Of a DNA stretch of 5,531 bases, positions 1 to 4,994 are shown piece after piece; within the stretch, counting starts at the first letter, position 1; every line of letters starts with the position of its first letter. The notes beneath the pieces are model-generated. The model ran no database searches. It was not told the origin of the DNA and saw nothing but the letters and a program-made list of their open reading frames with translations. The position numbers were made by a program, and so were the translations under genes. The DNA comes from an uncultured Acetobacteraceae bacterium. GTDB lineage: Bacteria > Pseudomonadota > Alphaproteobacteria > Acetobacterales > Acetobacteraceae. Location: contig CAIMEK010000956.1 of assembly GCA_903839965.1 (NCBI GenBank), positions 1 through 5,531 of the forward strand. The letters are read 5' to 3'.

Positions 1-788
1 GCCAGCGTCAGCGCCCAGACGCGCGGACTGGCCAGCGCCTCGCCGACCCGGTAGCGGTGCACGGCCTCGCGCTGCGCCACCTCGGAATCCAGCCGCCGCT
101 GCAGCCACTCGCGCTGATCCGGGCGCAGCCAGGCCGCGTCGCGCGGATGGTCGGTCAGCAGCCGCCAGAACACGAAGCTCATGACGAGGGTCGGCATCGC
201 CTCGGTCAGGAACAGCAACTGCCAGCCCTGCAGGCCGAACATTCCATCCAGCGTCAGCAGGAAAGCCGAGACGGGCTGGCCGATGATGAGCGAGCCCGTC
301 ATCGCCGTCATGAAGATCGCGACCATGCGCGAGCGGTAATACGAGGGGAACCACCAGGTCAGGTAGAGCAGGATGCCCGGATAGAACCCCGCTTCGGCCA
401 CCCCGAGCAGGAAGCGGATGGCGTAGAAGCTCCAGTCGTTCCACACGAAGGCGGTGGCGGCGGAAACCAGGCCCCAACTGAACAGGATGCGCGCGATCCA
501 GCGCCGCGCGCCGACCTTGTTGAGGATCAGGTTGCTCGGCACCTCGAACGCCAGATAGCCGACATAGAACAGGCCGGCGCCGAAACCGAACGTCGCGGCC
601 GACAGGCCGATCGCCTTGTTCATCGTCAGGCCGGCGAAGCCGACATTCACCCGGTCGAGGAAGTTGCAGAAATAGCCGACGAGAAGCAGTGGCATCAGCC
701 GCCACATGACGCGGTGGATGGTTTCGCGTTCCAGCGGCTCGATGATGGCGACCGGCGGCTCGGCGGAAGCGGCGGTGGTCTGGCTCAT
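1..788 (-). CDS. MFS transporter, anion:cation symporter (ACS) family, 3' end cut off
   Basis: This is an inner-membrane secondary carrier, probably proton-coupled uptake of an organic or sugar acid. The open frame gives 262 codons from the ATG at 788 and runs off the left edge without a stop; ACS carriers are usually about 430 residues, so roughly 165 are missing. Seen: a 30-residue cytoplasmic N-terminus, TM1 ending in FLDRVNVGFA (residues 43-52, the hallmark ACS D-R-x-N segment), the motif-A loop NKVGARR (90-96), RFLLGVAEAGFYPG (125-138), WFPSYYRSR (146-154) and GWQLLFLTEAMP (188-199). Residues from about 213 are the charged central loop, and TM7 would begin near the cut. The start is supported by GAGGAAA at 796-802, 7 nt upstream. 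It is the fourth leftward gene, 77 nt after the enolase-superfamily enzyme, which fits carriage of that enzyme's substrate. Family assignment is firm; the substrate is not known (galactonate, hexuronate, tartrate and phthalate carriers all share these motifs). Confidence 0.95.
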   Translation of the reverse strand, partial: MSQTTAASAEPPVAIIEPLERETIHRVMWRLMPLLLVGYFCNFLDRVNVGFAGLTMNKAIGLSAATFGFGAGLFYVGYLAFEVPSNLILNKVGARRWIARILFSWGLVSAATAFVWNDWSFYAIRFLLGVAEAGFYPGILLYLTWWFPSYYRSRMVAIFMTAMTGSLIIGQPVSAFLLTLDGMFGLQGWQLLFLTEAMPTLVMSFVFWRLLTDHPRDAAWLRPDQREWLQRRLDSEVAQREAVHRYRVGEALASPRVWALTL

Positions 789-823
789 GGCGCATTTTCC
801 TCGATGCATTGCCGTCGCAGGGC

Positions 824-875
824 GGTGCGGCGAAGGTGCGGCACGGTGCGGTGAGCGCGGGTTCCCTAGGTGCGG
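824..875. repeat. Four GGTGCGG heptamers, three in helical phase
   Basis: GGTGCGG occurs on the plus strand at 824-830, 835-841, 845-851 and 869-875. The first three are 11 and 10 bp apart; the fourth lies 24 bp further on, inside the last codons of the enolase-superfamily gene. Three copies fall in the 77-nt gap just upstream of the MFS start. In the leftward mRNA they read CCGCACC. Possible roles are a multi-site operator on one face of the helix, an RNA element in the MFS leader, or a chance tandem duplication in GC-rich DNA. No function can be assigned from the sequence alone. Confidence 0.5.
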
Positions 876-2050
876 GGCGGCCGTGCGCGCACCGCGGCCT
901 CGTTGACCTCGATGCCCCAGCCCGGGCCGGTCGGCAGCAGCATTTCGCCATCCTCGATCACCGGCACCGTGGTGACGAATTCGTCGCGCCATGGCGCACT
1001 GTCGATGTCGGTTTCCATGGTGCGGAAGTTCGGCGCCACGGCACAGAAATGCGCGGCGATGGCGCTGCTGAGATGGCCGTAGTAGTTGTGCGGCGCGACG
1101 TTGATCTCGTACACTTCCGCCATCGCCGCGACCTTCAGCGATTCCGCCAAGCCGTTGTAGAGCACGTCGATCAGCGCGACATCCATCGCGTAGGCCTCGA
1201 AGAACGGCTTGAACTCGCGCCGGTGGCATAGCGTCTCGCAACTCGCCACCGGGCAGGGGGCGCGGTTGCGGATCAGCGCCAGCGAGGCGGGATCGCGCAT
1301 GTCGAGTTCCAGCCAGCTCAGGTCGTACGGCGCCACGGCGTCGGCGATGCGGCGGAACCCCTCGGTCTTGAAGTTGAAGTTGAGGTCGATCATCAGCCCC
1401 ATCTGCGCCCCGCCGCCGGCGCGCAGCGCGGCCAGGGTGTCGGTTACCGCGCGCACGGCGGTGGCGTCCCAGTTCAGCTCCGGCCAGCCCGGCGCGTTGC
1501 CGAACCCGGCGCCGAGATGGGCCAGCTTGCCGCTGGCGCCCGACAGGATGTTGGTTTTCAGCGCCTTGAAGCCACGCTGGCGGATTTCCTCGCCGTGCCG
1601 CGCCAGGTCGTCGAAGCTGCGCAGTTCCGGCACGCCCAGCAGGGCGGCGTTGCGCACCCGGTAGGTTCCGGCGTGCGACCAATAGAGCGGGATGCGCTCG
1701 CGCACCGGCCCGCCGAACAGGGCGTACACCGGCACGCCGAGGTCCTTGCCCTTGATGTCCAGCAGCGCGTTCTCGATCGCCCCGATGGCGTGCAAGGTCA
1801 GCCCGCCGACTGCCGAATGCCGGGTGAACACGTGCAGCGTGGAGACCACCTGCTCGATCCGCCGCGGGTCGCGCCCGATGACGATCGGCGCCAGCTTCTC
1901 GATTACCTGCGTCAGTCCGGCCGGGCCGAAATTCTCGGTGTCGCTGTACTCGGACCAGCCGGTGATGCCGCTATCGGTGGTGACCTTGAGGAACGAAAAG
2001 CTTCGCCAGCCGGCGTCGGCGGAGAGCGTTTCCAGTCCGGTGATTTTCAT
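866..2050 (-). CDS. Enolase-superfamily enzyme, mandelate racemase/muconate lactonizing type
   Basis: This is a cytosolic Mg-dependent enzyme that should abstract the proton alpha to a carboxylate, most likely a sugar-acid dehydratase or an epimerase. It has 394 residues, a little longer than mandelate racemase (about 360). The N-terminal capping domain is about 1-120 and the barrel about 121-370. Aligned by eye to mandelate racemase, the metal ligands are D222 (in MIDLN), E248 (in WLELD) and E272 (in SCETL). The His/Asp dyad is H321 (in APHNYYGH) with D295 (in LIDVLYNG), and E346 (METD) matches the eighth-strand Glu. The second-strand motif GFKALKTN (160-167) corresponds to the K-x-K region but ends in Asn167 instead of the second Lys. 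A Gly-rich insert of about 25 residues (168-195) follows, absent from mandelate racemase. The ATG at 2050 has GAGGAGG at 2055-2061, 4 nt upstream. It lies 206 nt after the second permease, in the same direction. The family is secure; the substrate is unassigned. Confidence 0.94.
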   Translation of the reverse strand: MKITGLETLSADAGWRSFSFLKVTTDSGITGWSEYSDTENFGPAGLTQVIEKLAPIVIGRDPRRIEQVVSTLHVFTRHSAVGGLTLHAIGAIENALLDIKGKDLGVPVYALFGGPVRERIPLYWSHAGTYRVRNAALLGVPELRSFDDLARHGEEIRQRGFKALKTNILSGASGKLAHLGAGFGNAPGWPELNWDATAVRAVTDTLAALRAGGGAQMGLMIDLNFNFKTEGFRRIADAVAPYDLSWLELDMRDPASLALIRNRAPCPVASCETLCHRREFKPFFEAYAMDVALIDVLYNGLAESLKVAAMAEVYEINVAPHNYYGHLSSAIAAHFCAVAPNFRTMETDIDSAPWRDEFVTTVPVIEDGEMLLPTGPGWGIEVNEAAVRARPPRT

Positions 2051-2090
2051 GCTGCCTCCTCACGACGCACGCGGCGGGGCGGCGAGGGAG

Positions 2091-2113
2091 ACCCGGATTG
2101 TTGCAGTCCGGGT
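2091..2113. other. Hairpin in the leader of the enolase-superfamily gene
   Basis: ACCCGGA (2091-2097) and TCCGGGT (2107-2113) form a perfect 7-bp stem around a 9-nt loop. It lies about 40-60 nt upstream of the ATG at 2050. In the leftward RNA it is followed by CTCCCTC, not a U run, so it is not a canonical intrinsic terminator. It could stabilise the downstream transcript or affect its translation. Confidence 0.5.
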
Positions 2114-2166
2114 TCCCCGGACGATGGCGTCGTTACGGAACAGGTTCGCACGGCGCGGGCGGATTT

Positions 2167-2210
2167 GCAAACGGCGTGCCGCGGCGGGCGGCTGCACGCC
2201 CCGCGTTTGC
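2167..2210. other. Long interrupted stem-loop between permease and enzyme genes
   Basis: GCAAACG (2167-2173) pairs with CGTTTGC (2204-2210), and GCGTGC (2174-2179) pairs with GCACGC (2194-2199). Together they make a 13-bp stem with one 4-nt bulge (CCCG, 2200-2203) and a 14-nt loop. It begins 46 nt after the second permease stop at 2257. The leftward RNA continues with AAATCC, so there is no U tract. A likely role is an intercistronic structure that stabilises the permease mRNA 3' end or causes partial termination or processing, giving different levels of transporter and enzyme. This role is inferred. Confidence 0.55.
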
Positions 2211-2256
2211 GTGGCGGCGTTCATGCCGACGATGCGGCCCAAGGCCGCTCGCCCGC

Positions 2257-3123
2257 CTACTGGCTGCGTCGCCGCGGGTCGAGCTGGTCGCGCAGCGCGT
2301 CGCCGATCAGGTTGAAGCCGATGACGACGAGGAAGATCGCCAGCCCCGGGAAGGTCGCGATCCACCAGGCCGACAGGAAATAGGCGTGCCCGTCCGCCAG
2401 CAGCGCGCCCCAGTCCGGCGAGGGCGGCTGCGCGCCGAGGCCGAGGAACGACAGCCCGGCGGTTTCCACGATCACCGAACCGGCCTTCAACGTGGCCATC
2501 ACCAGCACCGGCGACATGCTGTTCGGCAGCACGTGGCGCAGCATCACGCGCAACCGTCCCGCGCCCACGGATCGGGCTGCCCACACGAAGTCCGAGCCCT
2601 CGACGGAAAGCACCTGGCCGCGCATCAGGCGGGCGTATTGCGGCGTGTAGATGATGCCGATGGCGATGATGGAATTGGTCAGGCTCGGCCCCAGGGCGGC
2701 CACGATGATCAGCGCCAGCAGCAGGTAGGGGAAGGCCAGCATGATGTCGACCAGGCGCATCACCAGGCTGTCCACGCGCCCGCCGGTGAAGCCCGCCACC
2801 AGGCCCATGGTGCCGCCGATCGCCAGCGCGATGCAGTTGGCCGAGACGATCGCCGCCAGCGCGCTGCGGGTGCCCCAGATCAGCCGGCTCAGAATGTCGC
2901 GGCCGTACTGGTCCGCGCCCAGCCAGTGTTCCGGCCCGGGCGGCGACAGCGCGTTCGACAGGTCCTGGTCGAACGGGTCGTACGGCGCGATCCACGGCGC
3001 CAGCGCGGTGACCACCAGGAACACCACCAGAACAGCCAGCCCGATGCCGGCGCCGCGCTGGCGCAACGCGCGCATCATGGCGCGCGCGGGCAGCGGGGGG
3101 GCTGTGGTGACGGCCTCGCTCAT
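2257..3123 (-). CDS. ABC transporter permease, DppC/OppC type
   Basis: This is the second membrane subunit of a peptide/nickel/opine-type ABC importer. It has 288 residues. Seen: a hydrophilic N-terminus, TM1 at about 26-45, the OppC N-terminal signature HWLGADQYGRDILSRLIWG (66-84), the EAA coupling loop around 175-205 with the ARSVGAG core (183-189) and RHVLPN (196-201), then GLSFLGLGAQPPSPDWG (223-239), typical of DppC proteins. The protein ends in LDPR. The frame stays open far upstream inside the preceding gene, but homology begins at MSEAVTTAPP, so the ATG at 3121-3123 is the start. That ATG overlaps the first permease's TGA in a 4-nt ATGA, and no good Shine-Dalgarno precedes it, so translation is probably coupled. 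The substrate is not predictable: this permease class also carries sugar acids, opines and glutathione. Its ATPases and binding protein are not in the window. Confidence 0.95.
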   Translation of the reverse strand: MSEAVTTAPPLPARAMMRALRQRGAGIGLAVLVVFLVVTALAPWIAPYDPFDQDLSNALSPPGPEHWLGADQYGRDILSRLIWGTRSALAAIVSANCIALAIGGTMGLVAGFTGGRVDSLVMRLVDIMLAFPYLLLALIIVAALGPSLTNSIIAIGIIYTPQYARLMRGQVLSVEGSDFVWAARSVGAGRLRVMLRHVLPNSMSPVLVMATLKAGSVIVETAGLSFLGLGAQPPSPDWGALLADGHAYFLSAWWIATFPGLAIFLVVIGFNLIGDALRDQLDPRRRSQ

Positions 3124-4124
3124 GAGCGGCTGACCCGCGGATCGAGCAGCGAGTAGCTCAGGTCGACCAGCAGGTTCACCACCACGAACACGATGGCGAT
3201 GAACATCGCGCCGGCCTGCACCACGGAGTAGTCGCGCGACCGGATGGAATCCACCATCAGCCGGCCGACGCCCGGCAGCGCGAAGATGGTTTCGGTCAGC
3301 ACCGCGCCGGACAGCAGCAGGCCGAGCTGCAGGCCGATCACCGTGACGATGGGGATCGCCGCGTTGCGCAGCACGTGGCGCAGCACCACCTGGTGGCCCG
3401 GCAGCCCCTTGGCGTGCGCCGTGCGCACATGGTCCAGCATGCCGGCGGCGATCACTTCGGCGCGGGTGATGCGGGTGACCAGGGCCAGCGGCACGGCGGC
3501 CAAAGTGCAGGCCGGCAGGATCATGTAGTGCAACGACTCCCAGATGGTGTCGGCGTCGCCGGACAGGATGGCGTCGACGATGCTCATGCCGGTCACCCGT
3601 GGCGGCTCCAGGCCCACCGGCATCAGCCCGCCCACCGGCACCCAGCCCAGCACGGCGGCGAACAGGATCAGCAGCATCAGCCCGAGCCAGAAGATCGGCA
3701 TCGACACGCCGAACAGGGTCAGCGTCATCATCACCGCGTCGAACCGCGAGCCGTTCCACACCGCCGTCAGCACGCCCAGCGGCACGCCGATGAGGGTGGA
3801 GACGCCGAGCGCGCAGATGGTGAGCTGCAGGGTGACCGGGAAGGCCACCAGCACGTCGGTGACGGCCGGATGGTTGGTGGCAAGCGAGGTGCCGAAATCG
3901 CCGTGCAAGGCATCCAGCAGGAAGCGCAGGTACTGCACCCAGATCGGCTGGTCGAGGCCGAGCTGCTGGCGCATCGCCGCCAGCGCCTCGTTGGTGGCGC
4001 GGTCGCCCAGCAGCATCTGCGCCACATCGCCGGGCAGCATGTGCATGGTGACGAACACCACCACGCTGACGCCGAGCAGCACGAAGGCCAGTTGCAGCAG
4101 CCGATGCACGACGTATTGCGCCAC
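3120..4124 (-). CDS. ABC transporter permease, DppB/OppB type
   Basis: This is the first membrane subunit of a Dpp/Opp-type ABC importer and pairs with the overlapping DppC-type protein. From the GTG at 4124 it has 334 residues. Seen: TM1 right after the start (QYVVHRLLQL, then about 10-30), MLPGD (29-33) and FGTSLATNHPAV (77-88) in the first periplasmic part, and the EAA coupling loop at about 231-260. That loop reads AHAKGL (236-241), where most relatives have ARAKGL, followed by RHVLRN. The TALPGVGR-like segment appears as FALPGVGRL, and the end is LLDPRVSRS. The frame opens further to a GTG at 4163, adding 13 residues. I chose 4124 because AAAGGGA stands 6 nt before it and the resulting N-terminus matches family practice. 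It is the first leftward gene and diverges from marR-type DNA. Starting an operon with the permease, with no binding-protein gene before it, is unusual. Confidence 0.93.
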   Translation of the reverse strand: MAQYVVHRLLQLAFVLLGVSVVVFVTMHMLPGDVAQMLLGDRATNEALAAMRQQLGLDQPIWVQYLRFLLDALHGDFGTSLATNHPAVTDVLVAFPVTLQLTICALGVSTLIGVPLGVLTAVWNGSRFDAVMMTLTLFGVSMPIFWLGLMLLILFAAVLGWVPVGGLMPVGLEPPRVTGMSIVDAILSGDADTIWESLHYMILPACTLAAVPLALVTRITRAEVIAAGMLDHVRTAHAKGLPGHQVVLRHVLRNAAIPIVTVIGLQLGLLLSGAVLTETIFALPGVGRLMVDSIRSRDYSVVQAGAMFIAIVFVVVNLLVDLSYSLLDPRVSRS

Positions 4125-4130
4125 GTGGGG

Positions 4131-4137
4131 TCCCTTT
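4131..4137 (-). promoter_or_regulatory. Shine-Dalgarno deciding the DppB-type start
   Basis: On the minus strand AAAGGGA lies at 4137 down to 4131, 6 nt before the GTG at 4124. The alternative GTG at 4163 has only CAGG, 3 nt upstream, as ribosome-binding sequence. This favours the shorter protein. Confidence 0.6.
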
Positions 4138-4170
4138 GTGCCGACAGCCTGCGCGTGCGACACAAGCCTG

Positions 4171-4184
4171 GCGCTGTCAAGCGC
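4171..4184. promoter_or_regulatory. Candidate MarR operator: 14-bp palindrome over a -35 box
   Basis: GCGCT-GTCA-AGCGC is a perfect 5-bp inverted repeat with a 4-nt centre. It covers the TTGACA (4175-4180, minus strand) that could be the -35 of the leftward operon. A dimeric MarR protein bound here could block RNA polymerase. MarR operators are usually 16-20 bp palindromes, so this one is short and unproven. Confidence 0.35.
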
Positions 4185-4237
4185 AGCCGTGCCGGCGCAT
4201 TGAAGCTGGCGGGTCGGCGGCCGGATGGTTATGATGC

Positions 4238-4729
4238 ATGATGATCCTGACCGTACCCTCCGCTCCAGCGGCCGCCGAACCGGAGCCTCCCGTCGATCTT
4301 GGCGCGTTGCCCGGCCTCATCGGCTACGCGCTGCGGCGCGCGCAACTGGCGGTGGCCCAGGATTTCCATCGCCGCGTCGCCGCGGAGGACATCCGGCCCG
4401 GGCAGCACTCGGTGCTGACGGTGCTGCAGAACAATCCCGGGCTGCGGGCGGCGCGGGTGGCGCAGGCGTTGGGCATCAAGCGCACCAATTTCGTGCCGGT
4501 ACTGGACGGGCTGGAAGCACGCGGGCTGGCGGAGCGGCGCCGCGTGCCAGGCGACCGCCGGGCCTCGGCGCTGTTCCTTACCGAAGCGGGCAAGGCGGTG
4601 CTGGCGCGGCTGGCGCCGCTGGTGGCGGAGCACGAGGCCAGGTTCGCCGGCCGGCTGGGCCCCGATGGGCGCAGCCAGCTCATGGGCCTGCTGCACCGGC
4701 TCGGCGAGGCGGGGTTCGACCCGGCTTAG
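4238..4729 (+). CDS. MarR-family winged-helix transcriptional regulator
   Basis: This is a cytosolic DNA-binding protein of 163 residues, a normal MarR length. Seen: a Pro/Ala-rich leader (7-18) not typical of the fold core, a first helix at about 23-48 for dimerisation, and a winged helix at about 55-116. Its recognition helix is near IKRTNFVPVLDGLEARGL (80-97), and the wing contains RRRVPGDRRAS (100-110) with the conserved D106-R107-R108. A C-terminal dimerisation helix runs about 117-158. An in-frame TGA at 4232 sets the upstream limit. Two ATGs stand in tandem (4238 and 4241); a weak GGATGG lies at 4223-4228, 9 nt before the first. It is divergent from the permease/enzyme operon and probably represses it, with relief by a small aromatic or carboxylic ligand, as usual for the family. 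It may also control itself through the shared region. The target is inferred from position only. Confidence 0.93.
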   Translation: MMILTVPSAPAAAEPEPPVDLGALPGLIGYALRRAQLAVAQDFHRRVAAEDIRPGQHSVLTVLQNNPGLRAARVAQALGIKRTNFVPVLDGLEARGLAERRRVPGDRRASALFLTEAGKAVLARLAPLVAEHEARFAGRLGPDGRSQLMGLLHRLGEAGFDPA

Positions 4730-4731
4730 AG

Positions 4732-4774
4732 TGTGATCGCTTGCCGGCGGCTTCGCCGGAAAACGTGCATCACA
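4732..4774. other. Nested inverted repeats after the MarR gene
   Basis: CCGGCG (4744-4749) and CGCCGG (4754-4759) form a tight 6-bp hairpin with a GCTT loop. It sits inside an outer pair TGTGAT (4732-4737) and ATCACA (4769-4774). The position, 3 nt past the MarR stop, suits a transcription terminator, but the plus strand continues AAAAC instead of a U run. It may work with Rho or as an mRNA 3'-end structure. Confidence 0.4.
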
Positions 4775-4795
4775 TTCGCAAACAAAGCGCTATCG

Positions 4796-4817
4796 CGGCG
4801 CCATGCGCAGGGCGCCG
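4796..4817. other. GC-rich hairpin between MarR and GST genes
   Basis: CGGCGCC (4796-4802) and GGCGCCG (4811-4817) form a 7-bp stem with an 8-nt loop. No T run follows on either strand. The rest of the 265-nt gap (4730-4994) shows an 8-bp palindrome, CAAATTTG, at 4857-4864, but I see no convincing promoter or small gene. Confidence 0.3.
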
Positions 4818-4984
4818 GCGCGGCGGACGGTTTCGCCGTTCAGCCTGCGGTTGGCGCAAATTTGTGGCACCAGGCCGGGTATTCCGAAGGGTCGCCGGGC
4901 CGGCCCGCCCCGGTCTGGCCGGATGGTCCGGTTGCGGGTAGCATCGATGGCGGACCGTGCCATCCGGTGCGGCCGGCATTGCAT

Positions 4985-4988
4985 GAGG
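4985..4988 (+). promoter_or_regulatory. Shine-Dalgarno deciding the GST start
   Basis: GAGG lies 6 nt before the ATG at 4995. An in-frame ATG at 4983 would overlap it and has no purine-rich site of its own, so 4995 is preferred. Confidence 0.6.
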
Positions 4989-4994
4989 CGTTTC

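Larger units (their letters stand above)
4125..4237. promoter_or_regulatory. Divergent control region between permease operon and MarR gene
   Basis: This 113-nt gap separates divergent starts and should hold both promoters and any MarR operator. For the leftward operon there is a perfect TTGACA (4175-4180, minus strand), but no recognisable -10 sits 16-18 nt on (CACGCG at 17 nt). For the rightward gene TATGAT at 4230-4235 resembles a -10, without a good -35. An imperfect inverted repeat, TTGTGCCG (4136-4143) and CGACACAA (4158-4165), has arms 22 bp apart with 7 of 8 positions matching. All these are by-eye candidates. Confidence 0.55.

Noticed and set aside
57..854. Long plus-strand open frame of 265 codons
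   Set aside because: It lies opposite the MFS gene. Its translation is rich in Arg, Gln, His and Glu with no membrane or domain pattern, typical of antisense frames in GC-rich DNA.
2167..2210. PurR/LacI-like operator halves GCAAACG and CGTTTGC
   Set aside because: The halves are separated by 30 nt, whereas PurR-type operators are contiguous palindromes. They are better explained as the outer arms of a stem-loop.
3124..3759. In-frame upstream extension of the DppC-type permease giving a 500-codon frame
   Set aside because: The extension lies inside the DppB-type gene in another frame and reads as Arg/Ala/Gly-rich nonsense. Permease homology starts at the ATG of the ATGA overlap.
3375..4241. 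Plus-strand open frame of 288 codons opposite the DppB-type gene
   Set aside because: The translation is dominated by His, Gln, Arg and Asp without any recognisable domain, while the opposite strand encodes a full-length conserved permease.
4744..4763. Intrinsic terminator at the CCGGCG/CGCCGG hairpin
   Set aside because: AAAA follows it on the plus strand and no T run follows on the minus strand, so it lacks the U tract in both directions.
4866..4885. Possible sigma-54 promoter element TGGCAC upstream of the GST gene
   Set aside because: The matching TTGC-type -12 element is missing at the required spacing.
4219..4927. 11-bp direct repeat GGCCGGATGGT at 4219-4229 and 4917-4927, upstream of the MarR and GST genes
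   Set aside because: A GC-rich 11-mer is expected to recur by chance in a window of this size, and distances to the two starts differ (9 and 68 nt).
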